From positions 1 through 64,000 of the forward strand of contig CAIVSY010000053.1 in NCBI GenBank assembly GCA_903908715.1: a stretch of 64,000 bases of DNA, given 5' to 3'. The position numbers and the translations under genes are program-made. Positions 52,393-60,789 of the stretch are shown here, in pieces. The stretch's first letter is position 1, and every line of letters starts with the position of its first letter. Below the pieces are notes generated by a model. The model had not been told where the DNA came from. It was given only the letters and a program-made list of their open reading frames with translations, and made no database searches. The stretch is from an uncultured bacterium (GTDB taxonomy: Bacteria; Verrucomicrobiota; Kiritimatiellia; CAIKKV01; CAITUY01).

Positions 52393-53292
52393 TCACACCA
52401 TCCTCTCAATCAACTTGTTCTCGCTCACGTAGAACAGCCGCCAGGCCATCATGAAAAACAGAAAGGCGCCGAGGGCACTGATGGCGTAGCCCAGCGGGTC
52501 GTACAACCGACCAAACAGGATGAGGTCGCGGCAAGAACAGACCAGATAGGTCAGGGGGTTCCAGCGGATAACAGCGTGCGCAAACGGACTGTCCACCTCG
52601 CTGGTGTACACTATGGGACTGGCAAACATCAGCAGCGGGAACAGGAGGTTGACCGCCTTGGACAGGTCCATAGCCACGACCCCGATCAGGGAGAGCAGCA
52701 GCCCGATGCCGGCAGCCAGGAAGAACAGCGGAAGCGCCACGAGGGGGAACAATAGCGCCCAGGGACTGGGCACCACCCGGAAACACAGGGCCACCGCCAC
52801 GCAGAAGACCAGGCTGAACAGGGACGTCGCCAGGTTCTGGGCCACCTGCTTGAACAGCAGGATCTCATGGGGAAAGTTCACCTGCAGGACCAAGTCGCTG
52901 CCCGACTGCAGCGTCGTCCCCGCCGCCGTCAGGATCCCCATGAACAGCGTCCAGACCGTCGTCCCCAGCAGCACATAGACCGGATAGGGCACAGAGGATT
53001 CCCCGGGGTTGAACATGCCCGTCCCGCGCAGAAACAGCCACATTACTACAGCACTTAAAGGTGTCAGTATAGCCCAGGCCAAGCCGAGAAACGATTTCTT
53101 ATAGGCTCCAAGAAAGTCACGCTTGAACAACTGCCATATCAGCTCACGTGAACCATACACATTCTGCGCCATGACTGCCCAGGTTCGGAACATCCCTTGC
53201 TCGTGACGCATATTGGGGCGCGAAACATTAACGGTGCGCGCTGGGTTCATGCAAACAGCGGAGGCAGAGTGGTTACGACTCATTGTTGTCAT
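52393..53292 (-). CDS. wzm: ABC-2 type polysaccharide export permease (Wzm/TagG type)
   Basis: ELIWQLFKRDFLGAYKKSFLGLAWAILTPLSAVVMWLFLRGTGMFNPGESSVPYPVYVLLGTTVWTLFMGILTAAGTTLQSGSDLVLQVNFPHEIL...NPLTYLVCSCRDLI. Confidence 0.92.
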   Translation of the reverse strand: MTTMSRNHSASAVCMNPARTVNVSRPNMRHEQGMFRTWAVMAQNVYGSRELIWQLFKRDFLGAYKKSFLGLAWAILTPLSAVVMWLFLRGTGMFNPGESSVPYPVYVLLGTTVWTLFMGILTAAGTTLQSGSDLVLQVNFPHEILLFKQVAQNLATSLFSLVFCVAVALCFRVVPSPWALLFPLVALPLFFLAAGIGLLLSLIGVVAMDLSKAVNLLFPLLMFASPIVYTSEVDSPFAHAVIRWNPLTYLVCSCRDLILFGRLYDPLGYAISALGAFLFFMMAWRLFYVSENKLIERMV

Positions 53293-53336
53293 CCGTGCGG
53301 GTTATGCAGCGATTGGAGCAGCCATAAATATATATT

Positions 53337-54188
53337 CTAAGACCTGTTTTGATCGGAGATATATCTGGCATTCCCATGCAAATCCTCTTCAATTTGTCCA
53401 CCTTTCAGGAAAGGGACTATCGACTTCCTCACACATTTTCCCCTGCGATATTTTGCCATTTTCCATTTTGAACTCTCATAGCGTGACACCCAAGGACACC
53501 AGCGCCGTATTATCTTTCCAATCGCTGTCATTCGATTAAGCTCACTGATATTGCGCCGTGCATACTGGGACGTCGACCCCTCCAACGAACTGCGTGCCAA
53601 GAAGCAGAGATGCAGGCAGCGCAAATCTGCCTTTTCCCAAGAAATGGTCTCATATAGAGATGTCGGAAGCCGGACAGGAAAGTCCGGCTTATATTTAAGA
53701 ATCCCGCCATGGAGGCGTTGTGTACAATTAGTCCATGATGATATTGCAGAAAAATTGTAAAGTTTGGTCATGGAGCGACATGGGGGGGCCAGGTAGCCTT
53801 CGGCCGCCACGAATGTCGCATCCAGCTTTACACAATTTAACACATTGCCATGAACACCCCAAGACGCACGAAATTCCCCAGCCAAAAGCCGCTGCTTAAG
53901 GCGCAGCAAACCCTCTGGATCATAAATCTCGTCCCCATCGATACCCAAGACCCAACTCTCAGAACCAGCAAAAGGCTCCACATAGGCATGGGATTCGGAG
54001 GGATCGTCTATTGAGTGTATCTCGATCTTTGGATAAATGGACTTCAGACGCAACAAACACTCCATCGTATCGTCCGTCGAGTTGTTATCCAGGACGAGCA
54101 GCCTGTCGCAGAAGTCGATCGTGTTCCGCAGCGCCCAAGACACGAATCGGTCTTCATTCCTAACCAACGATATGCCAACAACCTGCAT
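53337..54188 (-). CDS. GT2 family glycosyltransferase
   Basis: MQVVGISLVRNEDRFVSWALRNTIDFCDRLLVLDNNSTDDTMECLLRLKSIYPKIEIHSIDD...WVLGIDGDEIYDPEGLLRL; ORF extension to 54290 overlaps the upstream gene. Confidence 0.88.
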   Translation of the reverse strand: MQVVGISLVRNEDRFVSWALRNTIDFCDRLLVLDNNSTDDTMECLLRLKSIYPKIEIHSIDDPSESHAYVEPFAGSESWVLGIDGDEIYDPEGLLRLKQRLLAGEFRASWGVHGNVLNCVKLDATFVAAEGYLAPPCRSMTKLYNFSAISSWTNCTQRLHGGILKYKPDFPVRLPTSLYETISWEKADLRCLHLCFLARSSLEGSTSQYARRNISELNRMTAIGKIIRRWCPWVSRYESSKWKMAKYRRGKCVRKSIVPFLKGGQIEEDLHGNARYISDQNRS

Positions 54189-54793
54189 CACAGGAGCATC
54201 CTCGCATTGAGCATCCTGCGATAAAGACGAAGCATGACGGATACTTGTGGCTTTGGCCACCAGCGGCACCACCCGATGCGCCCCTCCCACTTCAACACAC
54301 AGTGGCCAAGAAACCGTACAGCCATCTCCCGTTCATGCCTCCTGTCGTTATCATGCCAGACAATCAAGCCGCCCGGACGAGTGTGACAGGTTGAAAAAGC
54401 AAAACTTCCGGAACGCCCATCACTTGCTTGCCTCGCCGATCGAGGGCCATCGATAAAGGTCATATCGAATGCCGAACCATCATAAACAACAGGATCTTTC
54501 AGGACATCACGATTCCCTTTCGGGTATACATCGTACAATCGAACGTCCACGCGACTCGTATGCCGATGGCCCGCCAATGCAATCTTCACAAGCTGGACCC
54601 AGTCCGCGTTGTTGTCCCAAGAGACTATTGTGGCAGAAGTTTCCTCCATCCAGAATCTTGTAGTGTTCCCACTGCCAAATTCAGCGATGCGCTTAGGGCT
54701 GACTTGCCCCAGGAGATTCCGGTAGATCCGAATCTCCTCTTCATTAAGAACGAATTCCTCAAGTTTCATGGATCGCAAACCGCTTTTGGCCAC
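54188..54793 (-). CDS. SAM methyltransferase-like protein
   Basis: EEEIRIYRNLLGQVSPKRIAEFGSGNTTRFWMEETSATIVSWDNNADW...FDMTFIDGPRSARQ...TRPGGLIVWHDNDRR. Confidence 0.7.
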   Translation of the reverse strand: MAKSGLRSMKLEEFVLNEEEIRIYRNLLGQVSPKRIAEFGSGNTTRFWMEETSATIVSWDNNADWVQLVKIALAGHRHTSRVDVRLYDVYPKGNRDVLKDPVVYDGSAFDMTFIDGPRSARQASDGRSGSFAFSTCHTRPGGLIVWHDNDRRHEREMAVRFLGHCVLKWEGRIGWCRWWPKPQVSVMLRLYRRMLNARMLL

Positions 54794-54913
54794 GTCTTTT
54801 CTTGCATCGCCAACGAACTATCCGGGATGGTCGATGTCTCACTCGCGGTCACCCCCGTGCCGCAAGCCCACTTCCGCCGTGCATCTTCCGCCCTCACCGT
54901 GTAACGTGTTGCC

Positions 54914-55864
54914 ATGCATATTCTTCTCACCATCGACATCGAATCCGCCTACGGCGACTACGAACGGGACGTCCATGCGGGCGGGCTGGGGCTGGATTAT
55001 CTGCTCGCCTCGCTGCAGGCGTCGGGACTGAAGGGCACGTTCTTCGTCGAAGCCGCCAGCGCGACGGCTAGGCCCGAGGCGGATCTCGCGGACACGTGCC
55101 ACCGGATCCTGGCGGCCGGCATGGACCTCCAACTCCATGTCCACCCTGAAATGGCCGCCCTGCCCGGCATCCTCAATACCGACGGCGTCCTGTGGCGCAA
55201 CACCCGCGGGGAACAGGCCCGCCTGATCGCCGCCGGGCGGGACAGACTTGCGAAACTCACAGGGTGCAGTCCCGTCGCCTTCCGCGCCGGGAGTCTCACG
55301 GCCAACACCGACACGCTGCTCGCTATGAAGGATTGCGGCCTCACGCTCAGCTCGAATCGGGATCTGGACACTCATAGCTCCATCGAATCGCGGCTGAATG
55401 ATGTCTTTCCCGTAGTAAATGATGTTTCCACCTTCATGGGCATTACCGATATCCCTGTCTCGGCTTTCCGCAGTCCCCTGCCACGGCTGGATGGCGCATG
55501 GCGCCATCTCGAACCTTGCGCCTTGAGCCTGGGGGAAATGACCTCCGCACTCACCGCTATGCACCGGGCTGGTTACCACTCCGCTTGCCTCTTGACGCAT
55601 CCTCATGAGTTTTACTACCGCCTTGGCAACCGCTACCATATCAACCATATCAACCGCCGCCGCTGGGAAGGCCTCCTCAAATTCCTCAAGTCAGCACCCT
55701 GGGCCAAGGTCACGACCTTCGCCTCCCTCCCATCTCTCCTCACGTCTCATCCCTCACCCCTCACCCCTCACCCATCCCCCCCACCCATCAGACTCCCTGT
55801 TTTCTGGAGCCTGTACAGGCTTGCGGAACAGGCTCTGAAAAGGGTACACGGGGTGAGCCGTTAG
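54914..55864 (+). CDS. Polysaccharide deacetylase-family protein
   Basis: MHILLTIDIESAYGDYERDVHAGGLGLDYLLASLQASGLKGTFFVEAASA...CHRILAAGMDLQLHVHPEMAALPG...VAFRAGSLTANTDTLLAMKDCGLTLSSN. Confidence 0.85.
   Translation: MHILLTIDIESAYGDYERDVHAGGLGLDYLLASLQASGLKGTFFVEAASATARPEADLADTCHRILAAGMDLQLHVHPEMAALPGILNTDGVLWRNTRGEQARLIAAGRDRLAKLTGCSPVAFRAGSLTANTDTLLAMKDCGLTLSSNRDLDTHSSIESRLNDVFPVVNDVSTFMGITDIPVSAFRSPLPRLDGAWRHLEPCALSLGEMTSALTAMHRAGYHSACLLTHPHEFYYRLGNRYHINHINRRRWEGLLKFLKSAPWAKVTTFASLPSLLTSHPSPLTPHPSPPPIRLPVFWSLYRLAEQALKRVHGVSR
55738..55780. repeat. Heptanucleotide array (TCACCCC family) inside deacetylase CDS
   Basis: ctcacgtctcatccctcacccctcacccctcacccatcc encoding LLTSHPSPLTPHPSP. Confidence 0.8.
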
Positions 55865-57063
55865 GCGGTAACGGCGTGCCCCCCCTCCAGAGTCGCCTTG
55901 GATTGAGCAAACACGGCGTCATACTCCTTCAACATGCGGTCGAGTGAAAAGGCTTCAGCCCAGCGGCGCCGCCCTTCCATCCCCATCCGCGCACGGGCAA
56001 CATGATCACTGGCGAGGGAACACAAGGCCCGGGCCACAGCAGCGCAGTCACCAGGATCCACCAGAACCCCCGTGTGACCATCCTCGACTATTTCAGGAAT
56101 CCCCCCAAGCCGGCTTGCCAGAACCGGCCGACCGGCCCGCATAGCCTCCAATAACACAAATCCAAAGGCTTCAGGTTCGGCCGACAACAAGACGGCCACA
56201 TCACCCGCGGCCAGACAGGCCGCACCATCTGGTCGGTTTCCCAGAAAGAGAACGCTTTCTGAAATACCAAGTGTCCGGGCCAGCTCCCGGGCTGCGTCCA
56301 GCCGCTCACCATCACCAACCAGCACAGCCCGCGCGTTCCGCATGCCCGCATCCACTGCCATTTTCCAGGCATTCAGGAACCCCTCCTGCCCCTTCCAGGA
56401 ATAGAAACGGGCCACATATACAAAATCCACAAAACCGGTCTTCCTCGCAGGATAATCAGATTGCAAGGGCATCTCTGAATCAGGCAATCCATGATGGATC
56501 ACACCGCCTTTGACCGTTGCGCGTCCAAGTTTACAGGCCCATAGCGCCCTGACTGCACTCGAGTTGTAGATAACGCCTGAAACACAATGATAGCAAAGGC
56601 GTTCGATCAGGGAACGGACCACATGTCTGGCCGCCATATCCTGCCCGGGATGTGTATGTGCAATGGCCAATATCTTCCGCCGCGGGAAAACCCATCGCAA
56701 TGCCAAGGGCAGCGTTTCACAACCAAACTGGTTGGTCAGCAGTACCGCGCCCGTGACGGAAGACCGGATTCGTCTGAGAAAGCGGACATCTTCCCTGAAA
56801 CGGGTCCCATACCCCAGCAGGAGAAGCATGGATCTCATGGCGGAATGCCTCGTCAACCAGGAGGTATTACCCGGCCTCACCGCTTCCGGAACCACACCCC
56901 CGGTGTTCGATCCGGGGTCAAATGGCAATTCAATGAATTGAATGCCCCTTCCGCGCCATTCCGCCTCAACCAACTGCACAAAGGTCGATGTCCCTGCAGG
57001 ATCCTTCCTCCAATTCCCATGAATAAAGTAGGTGACCGATAAACGGGACATCACAAAATCCAC
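55861..57063 (-). CDS. GT4 family glycosyltransferase (C-terminus formed by palindromic element)
   Basis: VLLTNQFGCETLPLALRWVFPRRKILAIAHTHPGQDMAARHVVRSLIERLCYHCVSGVIYNSSAVRALW...FVYVARFYSWKGQEGFLNAWKMAVDAG...VAVLLSAEPEAFGFVLLEAMRAGRPVLASRLGGIPEIV; ends LEGGHAVTA. Confidence 0.92.
   Translation of the reverse strand: MDFVMSRLSVTYFIHGNWRKDPAGTSTFVQLVEAEWRGRGIQFIELPFDPGSNTGGVVPEAVRPGNTSWLTRHSAMRSMLLLLGYGTRFREDVRFLRRIRSSVTGAVLLTNQFGCETLPLALRWVFPRRKILAIAHTHPGQDMAARHVVRSLIERLCYHCVSGVIYNSSAVRALWACKLGRATVKGGVIHHGLPDSEMPLQSDYPARKTGFVDFVYVARFYSWKGQEGFLNAWKMAVDAGMRNARAVLVGDGERLDAARELARTLGISESVLFLGNRPDGAACLAAGDVAVLLSAEPEAFGFVLLEAMRAGRPVLASRLGGIPEIVEDGHTGVLVDPGDCAAVARALCSLASDHVARARMGMEGRRRWAEAFSLDRMLKEYDAVFAQSKATLEGGHAVTA
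55864..55889. repeat. Palindromic element half-copy at convergent gene ends
   Basis: ggcggtaacggcgtgccccccctcca. Confidence 0.85.
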
Positions 57064-57100
57064 TCCAGCGAATCAGACCCGTGTACTTGAGAGGCAACCC

Positions 57101-58186
57101 CTAAATCAGACCCCGGTAGGACACTATCAGCGCCCTGTCCATCAGCGGAACCTCCGCCTTGCGCCCCAGGAAATAGAATCCTGATGCCGCGTCGTAAGCC
57201 GCCGGCTTCCGGGATAGCCAGCCATCGAGATACTTGAGCCAGAATGCCGTGAGGCGTCCGGCCATAAAAGCCAGCCGGCGCCCGCTTCTGGAGGAGCAAC
57301 AACTCATCAGGAAGTACTGCCAGGACCACGCCAGCGCCGTTCCCGGGCCGCAGGCAATACCACTATCAATCTCGGAAAAGTCGCGAAACAGGCGACGATG
57401 CCCAAGGTGCGTGTAACGTGTGAAATCATAGCAGCCGCCGTGGACCTGCTGCATAAAAGGGGTTTCGGCATACACCACGCCACCGGGCGCCAGTACCCGG
57501 TGAATCTCCGCAACGGCCCGCGCCGGATCGGGTAAGTATTCCAGCACCGCCTGCGCCACCACCCCATCGAATGTTCCATCGGCAAAAGGAATATCCTGCG
57601 CATCGCACACCAACCCGGTCCGCGAACCGAAACCAATGTCGGTTTCGACGAGTTCAATAGCAGGATCGCTCAAGAGGGCGTCAAACCCCACCCCGGCTTC
57701 CGCACCACCAAGGACAAGTACTCTGGGAGGCTCCTGCCATGCAGGTGCCGACAACGCGGCGCCCTCCAGAGAACACCGGGAATTGGAGGGCGACACGCCG
57801 TTGCCGCCGTTCCCTGCCGTTGGATCAAGGCTGTTCCTCTCACCTCGCACCCTTTGCTTCACCAGGCTCGCGAATTCCGGCAATACCCGCGCCGCACAAA
57901 CATTGCCCGTGATGCCGGGGAGAACACGATAGAGGAATCCAGAACCTTTCCGCCGACCTTCGGCAGCGGCGGTCACCCCACCCGAACGATAATCGGAAAT
58001 CGAAACAAGACTGCGGGATTCGTTCAGCAGCACGGGAATCCCTTCCACCACCGGAAAACCCTTTGCACAAGCCGGCGCCATACAGGTGAACGAGGTGACG
58101 CCCGAAGTCAGCACACCCCCGCAAACGGGGCAGCGCAAGGCCTGCACAATGGCTTGACTGAACCGCAGGTTGTCTGCCCCGTTCAT
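57101..58186 (-). CDS. Methyltransferase with N-terminal Trm112-like zinc ribbon and internal palindromic insertions
   Basis: VQALRCPVCGGVLTSGVTSFTCMAPACAKGFPVVEGIPVLLNES...GTFDGVVAQAVLEYLPDPARAVAEIHRVLAPGGVVYAETPFMQQVHGGCYDFTRYTHLGHRRLF; GNGGNGVSPSNSRCSLEGAALSAPAW is repeat-encoded; extension to 58546 overlaps the upstream gene. Confidence 0.88.
   Translation of the reverse strand: MNGADNLRFSQAIVQALRCPVCGGVLTSGVTSFTCMAPACAKGFPVVEGIPVLLNESRSLVSISDYRSGGVTAAAEGRRKGSGFLYRVLPGITGNVCAARVLPEFASLVKQRVRGERNSLDPTAGNGGNGVSPSNSRCSLEGAALSAPAWQEPPRVLVLGGAEAGVGFDALLSDPAIELVETDIGFGSRTGLVCDAQDIPFADGTFDGVVAQAVLEYLPDPARAVAEIHRVLAPGGVVYAETPFMQQVHGGCYDFTRYTHLGHRRLFRDFSEIDSGIACGPGTALAWSWQYFLMSCCSSRSGRRLAFMAGRLTAFWLKYLDGWLSRKPAAYDAASGFYFLGRKAEVPLMDRALIVSYRGLI
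57745..57809. repeat. Two palindromic element copies in opposite orientation inside CDS
   Basis: gtgccgacaacgcggcgccctcca ... tggagggcgacacgccgttgccgccg. Confidence 0.9.
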
Positions 58187-58188
58187 GA

Positions 58189-59496
58189 TCAATGGATAAT
58201 CCTGTTGAAAATAATGATCGAGATATAGATGTAGACCACACTGAGAAGGGTGCCGATCGTGCAATAGACAAACAAATCCCTCCGAACATCGATCAGCGGC
58301 GGATGATCCTCCGGTAAGGCCCGTTGCACGAGCACCGGGACCATGTTGGCCAAGCCGAACAGCATAAAAAGCGGGAACACAAAGGTTCGGCTCAAGAAGT
58401 AGGCGCTCGCCGCAAAACCCGCAAGCGAAGCCATGGTCATACCCGCGAGGCGCTTCAGATAGATCTGTCCCGGCGTCCGGGGCCGACGCAGGGCAACCAA
58501 TGAACGCCAACATCCGATGAACCCCAGTTGCAACAGGGAAAACCAAAACCAGTATCCCACCAACCCCATTTCCCCATAACAGGACACATAGGCATTATGC
58601 ACCGGCCTCGAGGTCTCCGTGGCCTCCTCAATCATGCCATACCCCAGCCCGAATATCGGATTGTGCTTGAAGGCATAATTGGCATCACCCCAGAGCGCGA
58701 CACGCTCACGGGCGGACTCATCCATCATCTTCCCGCCCATGGTTCCACAAAGCACCAATCCGCCAATCAACGCCAACACACCCGCATACGGCAACCAACG
58801 GGCCGGCAGGCGGGTGAAGATTATCGCGACGACCATGGCAATGGCGGCAATCAACCCACCCCGCGATTCCGTAAAGGTGGAAGCTTTGTACAGGAATCCG
58901 GCCCCCCCCGCACAAAGCGCAAAAGTAAAAAAGTTCATTCGATAGGGCAGGGCGAAAACCAGCGGGATGGTGCTGACAAGGATCTGCGCCAGATCATTCG
59001 GATCCTCGAAAATGCCGAAGAAAAGACTCCGGACCTTGATGGCACCGGTGAACTCATCCTCCTGATAGACCGGCGTTTGCCCGACGTAACCGAACCCCGT
59101 CTTCCTCTGCATAAAAGCATGAATCGCCATGATGATGGCACTGAGAACAAAGACCCAGCTCATCATCCTCGCCCGCCGTGGCGTCTGCAGAACCACACAC
59201 AACAGAATCAGAAAAAAACAGGGGCGGAAGGTGGCCGGAACTGTATCCACAAGCCCCTGAAAGTAGAAATGAACAATCTGGGAAAGAATACTGGCAAACC
59301 ACAAGCCAACAGCCAGAGCAATCGCAGGCGTGCGGGGGAAGTAGTACGTTTTCTGGCTGGCCTCCATGGCCAACGTCAACAGGGCCACATAGATGACCGC
59401 ATCAAGCACCGGATACCCATACATCCAGGGAAACAGCCAGTCCTGCGGCCGCCAGAAGACCAGGAACATGAAGATTAATGTTAAGGGGAAAGTCAT
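58189..59496 (-). CDS. O-antigen ligase/polymerase-family integral membrane protein
   Basis: Multi-TM; FFGIFEDPNDLAQILVSTIPLVFAL...FTESRGGLIAAIAMVVAIIFTRLP...NPIFGLGYGMIEEATETSRPVHNAYVSCYGEMGLVGYWFWFSLL. Confidence 0.88.
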   Translation of the reverse strand: MTFPLTLIFMFLVFWRPQDWLFPWMYGYPVLDAVIYVALLTLAMEASQKTYYFPRTPAIALAVGLWFASILSQIVHFYFQGLVDTVPATFRPCFFLILLCVVLQTPRRARMMSWVFVLSAIIMAIHAFMQRKTGFGYVGQTPVYQEDEFTGAIKVRSLFFGIFEDPNDLAQILVSTIPLVFALPYRMNFFTFALCAGGAGFLYKASTFTESRGGLIAAIAMVVAIIFTRLPARWLPYAGVLALIGGLVLCGTMGGKMMDESARERVALWGDANYAFKHNPIFGLGYGMIEEATETSRPVHNAYVSCYGEMGLVGYWFWFSLLQLGFIGCWRSLVALRRPRTPGQIYLKRLAGMTMASLAGFAASAYFLSRTFVFPLFMLFGLANMVPVLVQRALPEDHPPLIDVRRDLFVYCTIGTLLSVVYIYISIIIFNRIIH

Positions 59497-59540
59497 TGGG
59501 AGCGCCTTCGGCGCGGAGATTGGTTATTCGTTATTGGGAG
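59497..59540. promoter_or_regulatory. Hairpin (GCGCCTTCGGCGC) plus heptamer leader abutting the start codon (same as 23249-23298)
   Basis: cat|tgggagcgccttcggcgcggagattggttattcgttattgggag. Confidence 0.6.
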
Positions 59541-59589
59541 ATGCATCAAGGAGAACTGGTTGTCGGAGGATTCCACCAATCTTGTACAC

Positions 59590-59997
59590 CTAATCCCCAA
59601 TCTCCTTCTTCCCCTTCTCAACCCCGCCTGCACGTTGAAGATACGCAATATATCCGTTCAGTGTTCTTACAGCCCGCGCAACCAATTCCTCGCCCTTCTG
59701 AAACAGTGCATCAGAAACCATGCCCTCGTCATGCCCTGTCACCAAATGATCCAACGTCTCATATGCCGAACCACGGGAATTGCAGCCGAATTTCGCGTTA
59801 TCGAGGTAGTGAAAGCGGCCATACCCCTCGGCAATGTTCGCGGTTGTCGACCGTGCCGCACGAATCAGTTGATCGCCCAAGCGATACTTTTCGTCTTTAG
59901 GCAACAATGGCAGCACTTCCTTCGCAACATACACCCGCAAGTCCCGACAAGCCTTCCAACAATCCAAATCACGAAAGGTCCTAAAGCGTTCCGCCAT
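59590..59997 (-). CDS. Four-helix-bundle protein (23S rRNA IVS/S23-like family)
   Basis: FRTFRDLDCWKACRDLRVYVAKEVLPLLPKDEKYRLGDQLIRAARSTTANIAEGYGRFHYLDNAKFGCNSRGSAYETLDHL. Confidence 0.9.
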   Translation of the reverse strand: MAERFRTFRDLDCWKACRDLRVYVAKEVLPLLPKDEKYRLGDQLIRAARSTTANIAEGYGRFHYLDNAKFGCNSRGSAYETLDHLVTGHDEGMVSDALFQKGEELVARAVRTLNGYIAYLQRAGGVEKGKKEIGD

Positions 59998-60095
59998 TGC
60001 CAATCTCCAATAACCAATCTCGAATCTCTCACATCATACACGCGCCAATTGCCACGCCTTAATATCTTCGAAACGCTTGATCCCCATATTCCCTC

Positions 60096-60611
60096 TCATT
60101 TCAGAATCAACTTCACAATCGGGTTGCTCCACGCTCTTTCGGCCTTGCTCTGAAATGCCTTTAACCGGGCAACCCTGTCCTTGAGAAAATCATGATTCGT
60201 GTTCAGGTCTGCAGTCTTCGGCCTCCGGTCTCCAGTCTGGATGCCGGCCATTAATTCAGTCTCGGCCTCCTCCAGCGCCTGCGCCAATGCGGCCAGGCGC
60301 TTGCCCATGAGGTCGGAGAGGATGCTGCGGATGATACTGCCGAAGTAATCGTTGGCGATGTAGTAGTCCTTGCGGTCACCCTTGACCCAGACCCGCTTGA
60401 CCGCACCCCATTGCTCCAATTGACGCACTCCCATGCTGGCGGAACCCTTGCTGATCCCCAGCGCCTCTTTCATGTCATCCAGGGTGCGCGGCGGCTCGCT
60501 GAAATACAGGTAGGCATAGATCTGCCCCACCACGCGGCCCACCCCCAGCGCCTGGGTGGTGTTGCCCGCTTCCTCGACAAAACGCCTGACTACCGGCTCA
60601 TCCATACGCAA
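60096..60611 (-). CDS. GbsR/MarR-type winged-helix transcriptional regulator
   Basis: VRRFVEEAGNTTQALGVGRVVGQIYAYLYFSEPPRTLDDMKEALGISKGSASMGVRQLEQWGAVKRVWVKGDRKDYYIANDYFGSII. Confidence 0.88.
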   Translation of the reverse strand: MRMDEPVVRRFVEEAGNTTQALGVGRVVGQIYAYLYFSEPPRTLDDMKEALGISKGSASMGVRQLEQWGAVKRVWVKGDRKDYYIANDYFGSIIRSILSDLMGKRLAALAQALEEAETELMAGIQTGDRRPKTADLNTNHDFLKDRVARLKAFQSKAERAWSNPIVKLILK

Positions 60612-60789
60612 AGTTAATCAGAACAGAATATTGGGTCTCACGCGAAATTGCCGGGTGCAGTTCCCCTCACCTCAATCCTCCGAGGCTCGCCGTAGCGCTT
60701 GCGCGGAGGCGGCTCCCACAAGGGCAGAGGAAGTGCCAGCGACCCCGCCTATGCCGTCACCAAAAGGTGATGCCGTCGGAACGAACCAG

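Noticed and set aside
39487-60003. Diversity-generating retroelement (Avd-like four-helix proteins plus repeats)
   Set aside because: No reverse transcriptase ORF and no template/variable repeat pair with adenine-specific mismatches seen in this window; only the shared fold supports it.
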